Origin: Mycobacterium lacus
Lineage (GTDB): Bacteria; Actinomycetota; Actinomycetes; Mycobacteriales; Mycobacteriaceae
NCBI RefSeq assembly: GCF_010731535.1
Contig: NZ_AP022581.1
Coordinates: 248,001-312,000 of the forward strand
Direction of reading: 5' to 3'
Length of the DNA: 64,000 bases
Shown piece by piece: positions 34,424-43,149 of this stretch. Each line of letters begins with the position of its first letter. Positions within the stretch are counted from its first letter, which is position 1. The position numbers were made by a program, and so were the translations under genes. The notes below the pieces were generated by a model. The model saw only the letters and a list, made by a program, of their open reading frames with translations, was not told the DNA's origin and ran no database searches.

Positions 34424-35627
34424 AGACCTTGCCGCCTTTCATGACGAAGCTGACGCTGCGGGTAACGGCGATGTCTTCCAACGGGTTTCCCGGGACCGCG
34501 ATGATATCGGCGAGCTGGCCCGGTGCCAGCCGGCCGCGGTCGGTGGCGTTGATGAGCTCGGCGGCGGTCAATGTGGCCGCCCGCAACACCGCCGACGGCG
34601 GCAGGCCCCAATCGACAAGGGTGACAAGCTCGTCGGCGTTTTGGCCGTGCGGGATCGCGGGCGCGTCGGTGCCGACCGCGATCTTCACGCCGGCTTCGTA
34701 GGCCGCCAGTATCGATGTGCGCGCCATCGGGAACATCTCGGCGGCCTTGGCCCGTAGTTCGGGCGGGGCGTGCGAGACGTCCATGGCATCGCCGTCGGCC
34801 AGCCGCCGGGTGGTGACCAGGAAGGTGCCATGCTCGACCATCGTCGCGATCGCGGCGTCGTCGATCAGGAAGCCGTGCTCGATGCAGTCGATACCGGCCG
34901 CGACCGCATGCCTGACCGCATCGGCGCCGTGTGTGTGCGCGGCCACGCGCAGCCCCCGCCGGTGCGCCTCGTCGACGATCGCGCGCAGCTCCTCGTCCGA
35001 ATAGTGCTGCGCGCCAGGCGGACCCGTCAGCGACATCACCCCGCCCGAGCAGCACACCTTGATCAGCTCCGCGCCGTGCTTGATCTGGTAGCGCACCGCC
35101 TTGCGGATCTCGTCGACTCCGTTGGCGATGCCTTCCTCTACCGTCAGATCCAGCACGTGCGGCGCGAAGGCGGCGAACATCGTCGGGTCCAGATGCCCAC
35201 CGGTGGGCGTGATCGCGTGCCCGGCCGGCACCACCCGCGGCCCGTCGATCCAGCCGACGTCAATCGCCCTGCCCAGCGCGACATCGAGCAGATACCCACC
35301 GGTCTTGACGAACAGACCGAGGTTGCGCACGGTGGTGAACCCGGCGCGCAGCGTCCGGCGCGCATTGCCGACCGCACGCAACACCCGCGTCGGCGGGTCG
35401 TCGGTGACCTGGGACAGCCCGGGTTTCTCCCCGCGCCCGCCCATCAGGAGGTTGACCTCCATGTCCATCAGCCCGGGCAGCAGGATCGCCTCGCCGAGAT
35501 CGACGATGTCGCCGTCCGGCGAGCCGCCTATGCCGGCGATCCGGTCGCCGTCCACCCGCAGCACCCCGGGCCGGACGATCTCACCGGCGTCGACGTCGAG
35601 CAGCCCAGCGGCCTTGAGCGTCAACAC
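34404..35627 (-). CDS. amidohydrolase (PF01979, imidazolonepropionase/prolidase-like), first HxH missing
   Basis: A 407-residue metal-dependent hydrolase with N- and C-terminal small beta domains (VLRVDGDRIAGIG; APGQLADIIAVPGNPLEDI). Metal-site parts seen are IKVCCSGG (where the bridging Lys usually sits), AAHTHGADAV, IEHGF and VGTDAP. The strand-1 motif that is normally MDxHxH reads LMDMEVNLLMG, so two metal-binding His are absent. Chemistry may be mononuclear or lost. The start is GTG 35627, right after the 107-residue gene upstream. Confidence 0.8.
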   Translation of the reverse strand: MLTLKAAGLLDVDAGEIVRPGVLRVDGDRIAGIGGSPDGDIVDLGEAILLPGLMDMEVNLLMGGRGEKPGLSQVTDDPPTRVLRAVGNARRTLRAGFTTVRNLGLFVKTGGYLLDVALGRAIDVGWIDGPRVVPAGHAITPTGGHLDPTMFAAFAPHVLDLTVEEGIANGVDEIRKAVRYQIKHGAELIKVCCSGGVMSLTGPPGAQHYSDEELRAIVDEAHRRGLRVAAHTHGADAVRHAVAAGIDCIEHGFLIDDAAIATMVEHGTFLVTTRRLADGDAMDVSHAPPELRAKAAEMFPMARTSILAAYEAGVKIAVGTDAPAIPHGQNADELVTLVDWGLPPSAVLRAATLTAAELINATDRGRLAPGQLADIIAVPGNPLEDIAVTRSVSFVMKGGKVYANNQN

Positions 35628-35630
35628 CGT

Positions 35631-35954
35631 TCAGATCACCGGTTCCCTGACGCAGTCCAGGTAGGTGGCCCCGCTGTCGGGCACCTTCGGCTGCTTCCAG
35701 GCCTCGATGGGGAACGACACGGTGATGAGGGACTGCATCATGTGCATGAGTGTCCGCGCGTCTTCGGGCAGGTTGTCCATCGGAAACTTGTCGCAGTAGG
35801 CGATCACGTCGTTCACGCGGGGGAACGCGGCGTCGTAAAAGGCCTGCATCTCGGTCATCGACGAGGCCAGCCGTTTGGCGTAGCGCTCGGGTTCGGTGGC
35901 GAGGTCCCAATCCCGGTAGGGCTCAAGATCCTCGAATTCAGCGGGCAGCGCCAT
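35631..35954 (-). CDS. small protein linked to Rieske oxygenase, unknown function
   Basis: A 107-residue acidic, mostly helical protein (LATEPERYAKRLASSMTEMQ; TLMHMMQSLITVSFPIEAWK). I do not recognise a named family. It overlaps the 3' end of the Rieske oxygenase gene by 17 nt, suggesting it acts with that enzyme, perhaps as a small subunit. Confidence 0.6.
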   Translation of the reverse strand: MALPAEFEDLEPYRDWDLATEPERYAKRLASSMTEMQAFYDAAFPRVNDVIAYCDKFPMDNLPEDARTLMHMMQSLITVSFPIEAWKQPKVPDSGATYLDCVREPVI

Positions 35955-37215
35955 TGTTGCTGTACTCCTTGACGTAGTCCCCGGCCACCTTGTGCAGGCT
36001 GCGCAACAGGATTTCTTGATCGCAGAGCGGGAAGTCGCGGACCACCTTGGTGCCGATCATGGTTTGCGTGGCTTCCAAGGTGTTGGCGTCCTGCAGCGCA
36101 TACTCTTTGAACGTCACCGCGGCCAGCTCCTGGGCCAATCGCTCGCGGGCGTTCTTGGGTGGCACGAAGTACAGGGTCCCCTCGAAGATGTGCTTGTCGA
36201 CGGCGGTCGGCCAGTAGTGGTAGGTGAGATACCAGCCGGGTGCCCAGATCAGCAGCATGAAGTTGGGGAAGAAGTGGAACGAATCTATGCCCCATTGTTT
36301 GGCTTTCGCCGGGTTGACGCCGGGCGGCAGCGGATCAAGGCCCTCGATGTCGGGCCGTTCCCATGGCCCGAACAGTCCGCTGCGCAGCACCCGGTCCATC
36401 GGCTTCACCATGTTCAGGTCCGCGGGCGGTGACTGACCTCCCCATACCGAGATCATCCCGTGCGGGCTCGCCACCTCGTAGTGCAGCGCCTCGAAGCCGT
36501 ACTTCAAGATCTTGGCGGCTTCTTCCTTCGTGTACTGGCCCTGGTGCAGCACGGGAGCGTGGTAGAACTCGGCGAAGGCATCGATGAACAGCTTCCAGTT
36601 GCTGCCGACCTCGGCCTTGTACGAGTACACCTCGGTCATCTCGTGGAAGGGGTATCCCTCGATGCCCTTGGCCAGTGGTCCGAGGTAATCGGCGAGCGGC
36701 TTTGCGTGCTGGTCGAGGTTGACGAAGATGAACCCCTCCCAGACCTCGCAGCGCACCGGCACGAGTCCGTACCGGCTCTTGTCGACGTCGAAAAACTCAT
36801 CCTCCTGCTGGATGAAGGTCAATTCCCCGTCGAGGCTGTAGCGCCAGGCGTGGTACTTGCAGGTGAACTGCCGGCAGGTGCCCGAGGTCTCCTCATGCGG
36901 ATAGTCGTTCCACACCAGCTTGTTTCCGCGGTGGCGACAGAGATTGTGAAAGGCCTTGACGGACCCGTCCTTGGTCTTGACGACGATCACCGACATGCCA
37001 CGGCCGGCGGAGGGAAGCTCCTTGGTGAAATAGCTGCCGGTGCGCGGTAGCCGCTCGACCCGACCAACGTTGAGCCACGTGCGCTTGAAGATCGCCTCAC
37101 GCTCGGTTTCGAAGAATGCAGGATCAACCGAGTCGGTGTAGTCGACCGGTGCGGTGCCCAGTTCGGGATAATTTTGCGTCCAGCTTCCCGCGGCTGGTTT
37201 CGCGAAGTGGGGCAA
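35938..37215 (-). CDS. Rieske aromatic-ring-hydroxylating oxygenase, alpha subunit
   Basis: A 425-residue non-heme iron oxygenase. The Rieske 2Fe-2S ligands are CRHRG at about residue 91 and CKYHAW at about 116. The mononuclear iron site shows DAFAEFYHAPVLHQGQ, with the bridging Asp and two His. Such subunits hydroxylate aromatic, steroid or terpenoid rings and need a separate reductase, which is not seen in this operon. It is preceded by a CMD-family gene after 4 nt. Confidence 0.88.
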   Translation of the reverse strand: MPHFAKPAAGSWTQNYPELGTAPVDYTDSVDPAFFETEREAIFKRTWLNVGRVERLPRTGSYFTKELPSAGRGMSVIVVKTKDGSVKAFHNLCRHRGNKLVWNDYPHEETSGTCRQFTCKYHAWRYSLDGELTFIQQEDEFFDVDKSRYGLVPVRCEVWEGFIFVNLDQHAKPLADYLGPLAKGIEGYPFHEMTEVYSYKAEVGSNWKLFIDAFAEFYHAPVLHQGQYTKEEAAKILKYGFEALHYEVASPHGMISVWGGQSPPADLNMVKPMDRVLRSGLFGPWERPDIEGLDPLPPGVNPAKAKQWGIDSFHFFPNFMLLIWAPGWYLTYHYWPTAVDKHIFEGTLYFVPPKNARERLAQELAAVTFKEYALQDANTLEATQTMIGTKVVRDFPLCDQEILLRSLHKVAGDYVKEYSNNGAAR

Positions 37216-37219
37216 GGAT

Positions 37220-37744
37220 CTACCTTTCTACCTCGACACCGAAGGTGTTGAAGGCCATGGCCAGTAGCGCGTAGCAGCCGACGGTAAAGACGTAATCCAT
37301 GCGTTGGCGGTCGTCTAAGCGTTCGCCGAGGGCTGCCCAGCTCTCGGCGGACAACCGGGATTTCTCGTCGAGCTCGTCGACCCCGGCAAGCACGGCGCGC
37401 TCGAACTCGTCGGCCGCCTCACCCCGGCGAACCGCGGCTATCTCGTCATCGGCGATTCCGGCTTTGGTGGCCAGGGCCACGTGATGGGTCCACTCGTAGG
37501 TGCAATCTCGACGATGCGCGATGCGCAGGATGGCGAGCTCGCGAACCCGGGGCGGCAGCGTGGATCCGAACAAGAGGTGGATGTTGAAGCCGAGGAAGGC
37601 CTTGGCCAGCGCGGGGTGACGGGCGAACGTCGCGAGCGCGTTGCCCGCATCGCGCGGATTGCGGCGCTCCGGGGGCAGCATGTCGGCCAACGATCGCCGC
37701 ACGGCCTCGTCCCACTGATCGGCAGGCAGCGGCTGCAGGCGCAT
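37220..37744 (-). CDS. carboxymuconolactone decarboxylase (AhpD-like) family protein
   Basis: A 174-residue CMD-family protein: VRELAILRIAHRRDCTYEWTHH is the conserved helix pair, with Cys before the YEWxHH motif; a CxxC is absent, as in the decarboxylase-like branch. It is the first gene of the operon, and GAGAAT operator C lies 24 nt upstream of the ATG. Members range from gamma-CMD decarboxylase to peroxide-defence proteins; the context favours catabolism. Confidence 0.82.
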   Translation of the reverse strand: MRLQPLPADQWDEAVRRSLADMLPPERRNPRDAGNALATFARHPALAKAFLGFNIHLLFGSTLPPRVRELAILRIAHRRDCTYEWTHHVALATKAGIADDEIAAVRRGEAADEFERAVLAGVDELDEKSRLSAESWAALGERLDDRQRMDYVFTVGCYALLAMAFNTFGVEVER

Positions 37745-37767
37745 CCGGCCAGCTCCTCTCGACCAAA

Positions 37768-37782
37768 GAGAATTAGATTCTC
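37768..37782. promoter_or_regulatory. GAGAAT-N3-ATTCTC operator, site C
   Basis: GAGAATTAGATTCTC matches every fixed position of the palindrome. It is 24 nt upstream of the CMD gene start, a position that would block transcription of the Rieske operon. Confidence 0.75.
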
Positions 37783-37965
37783 ATTTCTAACTAATAGACT
37801 TGCACGATCGGGCCTGCCGGTCAATGCTCGCCGGTGGGGTCCGCCGAGCTGGCTGCGGCCCGGTGGCGCCGGGTTGCCCGATGCCGCTCCGAAGGGCGCA
37901 ATTTGCCTAGTCGTTGCGCGCGGACCGAGCCGCGCACGCTCGCTGGATGTTGATTCTCACTTGGC

Positions 37966-37980
37966 GAGAAGATAGTTTTC
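37966..37980. promoter_or_regulatory. degenerate GAGAAT-type operator, site D
   Basis: GAGAAGATAGTTTTC fits 9 of 12 fixed positions; an extra ATTCTC half-site is at 37953-37958. It lies about 80 nt upstream of the amidohydrolase start. Weak on its own; included because of position. Confidence 0.4.
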
Positions 37981-38056
37981 AGTAGCAGGGAGGTTGGCGT
38001 ATGCGGCGGGGGCGTACTCAATGAACCCGATGGACTCAATGGAGAGGAAGCCGGCC

Positions 38057-39355
38057 ATGAACAAAGAGGACATGATCCTGATCAGCGTCGACGACCATAC
38101 CGTCGAACCGCCGAACATGTTCAAGAACCACCTGTCGTCGAAGTATCTGGACGACGCGCCCCGGTTGGTGCACAACCCCGACGGCTCGGACATGTGGAAG
38201 TTCCGCGACACCGTCATTCCGAACGTGGCGCTCAACGCGGTGGCTGGCCGGCCCAAGGAGGAGTACGGGATCGAGCCCACGGGTCTGGACGAGATCCGGC
38301 CGGGCTGCTACAACGTCGACGAGCGCGTCAAGGACATGAACGCCGGCGGCATCCTGGCCTCGATCTGCTTCCCCTCGTTCCCGGGCTTTGCCGGGCGCCT
38401 GTTCGCGACCGATGATCCCGACTTCTCGGTGGCCCTGGTGCAGGCCTACAACGACTGGCACATCGACGAGTGGTGCGGGGCGTATCCGGCGCGGTTCATC
38501 CCGATGGCGATACCGGTAATCTGGGACGCCGAGGCGTGCGCCGCCGAGGTGCGGCGGGTCGCGAAGAAGGGTGTGCACGCGCTGACCTTCACCGAGAACC
38601 CGGCCGCGATGGGATACCCCAGCTTCCACAACGAGTACTGGAATCCGCTGTGGAAAGCGTTGTGCGACACCAACACCGTGATGAATATCCACATTGGATC
38701 CTCGGGGCGGCTCGCGATCACCGCGCCCGATGCGCCGATGGACGTGATGATCACGCTGCAGCCGATGAACATCGTGCAGGCCGCCGCGGACCTACTTTGG
38801 TCGCGGCCGATCAAGGAGTATCCGGACCTCAAGATCGCGTTGTCGGAGGGTGGGACCGGATGGATTCCCTACTTCCTGGAGCGCGCCGACCGGACCTACG
38901 AGATGCACTCGACGTGGACGCATCAGAACTTCGGCGACAAGCTGCCGTCCGACGTGTTCCGCGAGCACTTCCTGACCTGCTTCATCAGCGACAAGGTGGG
39001 TGTGGCGCTGCGCAACATGATCGGCATCGACAACATCTGCTGGGAGGCCGACTACCCGCACAGCGACTCCATGTGGCCGGGCGCGCCCGAGGAGCTATGG
39101 GACGTCCTGTCGGTGAACAACGTGCCAGACGACGAGATCAACAAGATGACACACGAGAACGCGATGCGCTGGTACTCGTTCGACCCGTTCACCCACATCA
39201 CGCGGGAGCAAGCGACCGTCGGCGCACTGCGCAAGGCGGCCGAGGGTCACGACGTGTCGATTCGGGCGCTGAGCCACCACAAGGACGAGCGTGCGGGTTC
39301 GTCGTTCGCGGAGTTTGCCGCCAGCGCGAAAGAGCTGACCGGCAACCAGGATTGA
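38057..39355 (+). CDS. amidohydrolase (PF04909, ACMSD-like)
   Basis: A 432-residue amidohydrolase_2 protein. VDDHTVEPP near the N-terminus is the DxHxxE-type strand 1 motif, MNIHIGSSG provides a later metal His, and WEADYPHSDS the C-terminal Asp. The start is ATG 38057, with GAGAGGA 9 nt upstream; several earlier in-frame ATGs lack a ribosome site. It heads the operon with an acyl-CoA dehydrogenase and a thiolase. Related genes in mycobacteria are adjacent to lipid and steroid catabolic genes, but their substrate is unproven. Confidence 0.87.
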   Translation: MNKEDMILISVDDHTVEPPNMFKNHLSSKYLDDAPRLVHNPDGSDMWKFRDTVIPNVALNAVAGRPKEEYGIEPTGLDEIRPGCYNVDERVKDMNAGGILASICFPSFPGFAGRLFATDDPDFSVALVQAYNDWHIDEWCGAYPARFIPMAIPVIWDAEACAAEVRRVAKKGVHALTFTENPAAMGYPSFHNEYWNPLWKALCDTNTVMNIHIGSSGRLAITAPDAPMDVMITLQPMNIVQAAADLLWSRPIKEYPDLKIALSEGGTGWIPYFLERADRTYEMHSTWTHQNFGDKLPSDVFREHFLTCFISDKVGVALRNMIGIDNICWEADYPHSDSMWPGAPEELWDVLSVNNVPDDEINKMTHENAMRWYSFDPFTHITREQATVGALRKAAEGHDVSIRALSHHKDERAGSSFAEFAASAKELTGNQD

Positions 39356-39370
39356 GGGCGCCGGTTGCCT

Positions 39371-39432
39371 CGTGAGCAGACACAGAATCGCATTGTTGGG
39401 GCAGCAATCGTGCGATTCTGCGTCTGCTCGCG
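39371..39432. repeat. dispersed hairpin repeat, second copy
   Basis: Arms 39371-39392 and 39411-39432 pair with two mismatches; the right arm carries TGCGATTCTGCGTCTGCTCG, the same as the hairpin at 25174-25235. It lies between two genes of one operon, so it may lower expression of the distal genes or protect the upstream mRNA. Confidence 0.7.
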
Positions 39433-39451
39433 CTCAGGAAAGGCGCGGTGA

Positions 39452-40615
39452 ATGGATTTTGAGCTGACCGAAGACCAGGAGCTGATTCGCCGCTCGGTCG
39501 CGGAGTTGGTGCGTAAGTTCGACGACCACTACTGGATGGAAAAGGATGAGGCGCACGAGTTTCCGGCCGAGTTCTACCGCGCCATAGCCGACGGCGGCTG
39601 GCTGGGGATGACGATTCCAACCGAGTACGGCGGCCATGGCCTGGGCATCACCGAAGCAACGATCCTGCTCGAGGAGGTCGCCAAGTCCGGTGGCGCCATG
39701 AATGCCGCCAGCTCCATCCACCTGTCGATCTTCGGTATGCATCCCGTGGTGGTGCACGGCTCCGAGGAACTCAAGGCGCGCACGTTGCCGTCCGTCGCGA
39801 CCGGTGAGGTGCATGTCTGCTTCGGCGTCACCGAACCCGGTGCGGGGCTTGACACGTCGCGCATCACCACCTTCGCCAAACGCGACGGCGGTCGCTATGT
39901 GGTCAACGGCCGCAAGATATGGATTTCCAAGGCGATGGAGTCCGACAAGATACTGCTGCTGACCCGCACAAAGTCGTACGACGAAACCAAGAAGACCGAC
40001 GGCATGACGCTGTTTCTCACCGACCTTGACCGCAGTCGCATCGACATCCGTCCCATCCGCAAGATGGGACGCAACGCCGTGAGCTCCAACGAGCTGTTCA
40101 TCGACAACTTGGAGATTCCCGTCGAGGACCGAATCGGCGAGGAAGGCAAGGGATTCCAGTACATCCTGGATGGACTGAACCCGGAGCGGATGCTGATCGC
40201 GGCCGAAGCGTTAGGGATCGGCAGGGTGGCACTGGACAAGGCGGTGAAATACGCCAACGAACGCGAGGTCTTCGGCCGGCCGATCGGCATGAACCAGGGC
40301 ATCCAGTTCCCGCTCGCCGACTCGCTGGCCCGGCTGGACGCCGCCGAGCTGATGCTGCGCAAGGCGACGTGGCTCTACGACAACGGCAAACCCTGTGGGC
40401 GTGAAGCGAATACGGCCAAGTACCTGTGCGCCGATGCCGGCTTTGCCGCCGCGGACCGGGCCTTGCAAACCCTCGGCGGCATGGGCTACGCGGAGGAATA
40501 CCACGTCGCGCGCTACTTCCGTGAGTCCCGGCTGATGAAGATCGCGCCGATCAGCCAGGAGATGATCCTCAACTTCCTGGGGACCCATGCCCTGAAGCTG
40601 CCCCGGAGCTACTGA
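39452..40615 (+). CDS. acyl-CoA dehydrogenase
   Basis: A full-length, 387-residue acyl-CoA dehydrogenase. CFGVTEPGAGLDTSRI and GRKIWISKA are the FAD/acyl signature strands, and MGYAEEYHVARYFRESRL the C-terminal signature with the likely catalytic Glu. KYANEREVFGRPIGMNQ is the helix G region. It oxidises an acyl-CoA at C2-C3 and passes electrons to ETF. It is followed by a thiolase gene after 106 nt, consistent with beta-oxidation of an intermediate. Confidence 0.9.
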   Translation: MDFELTEDQELIRRSVAELVRKFDDHYWMEKDEAHEFPAEFYRAIADGGWLGMTIPTEYGGHGLGITEATILLEEVAKSGGAMNAASSIHLSIFGMHPVVVHGSEELKARTLPSVATGEVHVCFGVTEPGAGLDTSRITTFAKRDGGRYVVNGRKIWISKAMESDKILLLTRTKSYDETKKTDGMTLFLTDLDRSRIDIRPIRKMGRNAVSSNELFIDNLEIPVEDRIGEEGKGFQYILDGLNPERMLIAAEALGIGRVALDKAVKYANEREVFGRPIGMNQGIQFPLADSLARLDAAELMLRKATWLYDNGKPCGREANTAKYLCADAGFAAADRALQTLGGMGYAEEYHVARYFRESRLMKIAPISQEMILNFLGTHALKLPRSY

Positions 40616-40721
40616 GGCCTCACGTCGACGTGTGCTCACGGCGAATTTTTTTCGCACCCACTACACGTTGGGCGATTATGGGGTGGCGGAACGGGGCCGG
40701 TACCGAGATAGGAGCGGATCA

Positions 40722-41870
40722 ATGCGTGAAGCAGTCATCGTGGAGGCGGTGCGAACCGCGGTCGGGAAGCGCAACGGCGGATTGTCCGGCATGCACGCCG
40801 CCGACCTGTCCGCGGTCGTCCTCAACGAACTGCTGGAACGCACTGGTATCAGCCCCGGGATCGTCGACGACGTGATCTGGGGATGCGTGTCCCAGGTCGG
40901 CGATCAGTCCAGCAACATCGGCCGCTACGCGGTCCTGGCCGCGGGGTGGCCGGAGAGCATCCCAGGAACCACGGTCAACCGAGCGTGCGGTTCCAGCCAG
41001 CAGGCTCTGGACTTTGCGGTGCACGCGGTGATGTCGGGCCAACAGGACGTCGTGGTGGCCGGTGGTGTCGAAGTCATGAGCCGCGTTCCACTCGGTGCGG
41101 CCCGGGCGACCGGGATGCCCTACGGGCCGAAAGTCCTTGCCCGCTATGGTGATTTCTCGTTCAATCAGGGACTGTCGGCGGAGATGATCGCCAAGAAATG
41201 GGGGTTCTCGCGCGACCAGCTCGACGAATACTCCGTTCGGTCCCATGAGCTGGCCGCCGCGGCGCAGGACCGCGGAGCCTTCATCGGCCAGATCCTGCCG
41301 GTTTTTGTCGACGGAGGGACGGTCGTCAACGCTGACGAGGGGGTGCGGCGCGGGACCAGCGTCGAGAAACTGGCAACCCTCAAGCCCGCGTTCGTCGCCG
41401 ACGGTCTCATCCACGCGGGCAACTCGTCGCAAATCTCCGATGGCGCCGCCGCGTTGCTGGTGACCACCTCGGCGATGGCTTTGGAGCTGGGGTTGACGCC
41501 GATGGTGCGCTACCGCGCGGGCGCGGTCACCGGGGCCGATCCGGTGCTCATGCTGACCGGCCCGATTCCGGCCACCGAGAAGGTGCTCCGCAAGGCCGGC
41601 GTCGCCCTGGACGAGGTTGGCGTCTTCGAGGTGAACGAAGCCTTTGCGCCGGTGCCATTGGCATGGCTCGCGGAAACCGGAGCCGATCCGCGTCGGCTCA
41701 ATCCACTGGGCGGCGCCATCGCGCTGGGGCATCCACTCGGGGCATCGGGTGCGGTGCTGATGACGCGCATGGTGCACCACATGCGCGACAACGGGATTCG
41801 CTACGGGCTGCAAACCATGTGCGAAGGTGGCGGCACCGCCAACGCCACCCTGCTCGAGCTGGTGCACTAA
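40722..41870 (+). CDS. acetyl-CoA acetyltransferase (thiolase)
   Basis: A 382-residue thiolase from ATG 40722, with TAGGAG 7 nt upstream. The nucleophilic Cys is in NRACGSSQQ, the His in GHPLGASG and the second Cys in CEGGGTANA, with NEAFAPVPLAW in between, so it is a complete degradative thiolase. It cleaves 3-ketoacyl-CoA with CoA and probably completes the cycle started by the acyl-CoA dehydrogenase upstream. Confidence 0.92.
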   Translation: MREAVIVEAVRTAVGKRNGGLSGMHAADLSAVVLNELLERTGISPGIVDDVIWGCVSQVGDQSSNIGRYAVLAAGWPESIPGTTVNRACGSSQQALDFAVHAVMSGQQDVVVAGGVEVMSRVPLGAARATGMPYGPKVLARYGDFSFNQGLSAEMIAKKWGFSRDQLDEYSVRSHELAAAAQDRGAFIGQILPVFVDGGTVVNADEGVRRGTSVEKLATLKPAFVADGLIHAGNSSQISDGAAALLVTTSAMALELGLTPMVRYRAGAVTGADPVLMLTGPIPATEKVLRKAGVALDEVGVFEVNEAFAPVPLAWLAETGADPRRLNPLGGAIALGHPLGASGAVLMTRMVHHMRDNGIRYGLQTMCEGGGTANATLLELVH

Positions 41871-41904
41871 CCCAGTGCGCGCGCGTTCGCTCTTGTGAGC
41901 GTAG

Positions 41905-41942
41905 GCGAACCAACCTACTGTGTGTTCAGTAGGTTAGTTCGC
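41905..41942. promoter_or_regulatory. 38-bp palindromic TetR operator
   Basis: The left arm GCGAACCAACCTACTG (41905-41920) and right arm 41927-41942 are complementary at 15 of 16 positions across a TGTGTT spacer. It ends 22 nt before the tetR start. Length and symmetry suggest binding of two TetR dimers. Confidence 0.75.
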
Positions 41943-41964
41943 GAGACGAGTTGTGAGGAGTACG

Positions 41965-42570
41965 GTGCCCGGCACACGGCCATACGACACGCTTCTCGCC
42001 AAGGGTGAGGACCGCAGGCAGCGGATCCTTACGGTCGCGCAGCGGCTCCTGACACGCAACGGCTGGCGTAACACGACGCTCGCCCAGATCGCCAGCGAAG
42101 CCGGGGTCACCCCCGCCGGGTTGCTGCATCACTTCGAGTCGAAGGAGCAGTTGCTGCACGCGGTGCTGGACCAGCGTGACCTCGACGACGACTCCCATGC
42201 CGACCGTGGCGGTGATCTGCTGGCCGAGATTGCCCAGGTGGCCGACAGGTTCAATCGGGCCCCCGAACTGGTGGGCACGTTCACCGTGCTGCTGGTGGAG
42301 AGCATCCACCCCGACGCTCCGCTGCACGACCGCCTGGTGGCACGGCAGCGGGATGCGATCGCCATCGTCGCCGAGGCCATTCGCCGCGGTCAGGCGGAGG
42401 GCCGGTATCGCACCGACATAGACCCCGCCGTCAAGGCAGTGGAGGTTCTCGCCTTCATCCACGGAATGGAACTGACATGGTTGCTCGATCCTTCGTTACC
42501 GCTGACCGAGGTGTTCGAGGAGTACGCCGGGTCATTGGCACGGGACTTCGCCCCGCCGAGCACGACGTGA
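41965..42570 (+). CDS. TetR-family transcriptional regulator
   Basis: A 201-residue TetR protein. The HTH is at residues 18-65: ILTVAQRLLTRNGWRNTTLA and QIASEAGVTPAGLLHHFESK. GAGGAG sits 4 nt before GTG 41965; GTG 41953 is an alternative. It most likely binds the 38-bp palindrome directly upstream. GTGA overlap with the next gene makes regulator, unknown protein, P450 and ferredoxin one likely transcription unit. Confidence 0.85.
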   Translation: MPGTRPYDTLLAKGEDRRQRILTVAQRLLTRNGWRNTTLAQIASEAGVTPAGLLHHFESKEQLLHAVLDQRDLDDDSHADRGGDLLAEIAQVADRFNRAPELVGTFTVLLVESIHPDAPLHDRLVARQRDAIAIVAEAIRRGQAEGRYRTDIDPAVKAVEVLAFIHGMELTWLLDPSLPLTEVFEEYAGSLARDFAPPSTT

Positions 42571-43085
42571 GATACCGCCTCGACGTCGTCGCCTCCACTG
42601 TCGCCGACGTCGTGCAGTTCGCCGGCGGGTGGCTGTTCGACCGGGCAATGGCGGGATGGGATGTCACCGTGCTCCTCACCGACCACCCCGACGATCGGCC
42701 GCTGCACATCCTCGGGGCTCAGACACTCGACCTCGAAGACGCCCTGGCATCGGTGGGTACGCGTCCCCGCCCACAGGCGCTAGCGGCCGCGACGGATCTT
42801 TTCGGATGCGACTCACGGGTGCGGCGGGGCGTGCTTGCCGCCCTCGATCGCGGCGTCACCGAAGTCACGCTGTGGGGCGAGACCTGGCCCGCCGAGCTGG
42901 ATCGTAGCGTCGGCCCGGTACAGCATCGGCTGAGCACGGCCGCGCAGACGTTCAAGGCGAAGGCCCTGGCGGCCGCCGCGTTGGCGGCGAAATCCGTCGG
43001 CCTTACCGAAACCTTCCGTGGCGGGCTGAGGGTGTCTGCGTCGGTCGCGGCCGATCTGGTGCCCGCCCAACTGTCTCGACCGTGA
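42567..43085 (+). CDS. conserved mycobacterial protein of unknown function
   Basis: A 172-residue protein with no family I can name. The N-terminal half (DVVQFAGGWLFDRAMAGWDV) has a mixed alpha/beta look with an LLTDHPDDRPLHILGAQ strand-loop; the C-terminal 50 residues are Ala-rich helix (FKAKALAAAALAAKSV). No signal peptide is seen. GTG 42567 overlaps the tetR stop, so it may modulate that regulator or be co-expressed with it. Confidence 0.55.
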   Translation: MRYRLDVVASTVADVVQFAGGWLFDRAMAGWDVTVLLTDHPDDRPLHILGAQTLDLEDALASVGTRPRPQALAAATDLFGCDSRVRRGVLAALDRGVTEVTLWGETWPAELDRSVGPVQHRLSTAAQTFKAKALAAAALAAKSVGLTETFRGGLRVSASVAADLVPAQLSRP

Positions 43086-43149
43086 ATCCGGCGATGGTTG
43101 GCGACCTCTCTGCGGAAATGTCATACTCATCTGTGAGAGGAAGGTTCTC

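Larger units (their letters stand above)
37745..38056. other. divergent promoter region
   Basis: 311 nt between the minus-strand Rieske operon and the plus-strand amidohydrolase operon. It contains operator C (37768-37782) and degenerate operator D (37966-37980), each beside one operon. No gene is seen. Confidence 0.65.
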
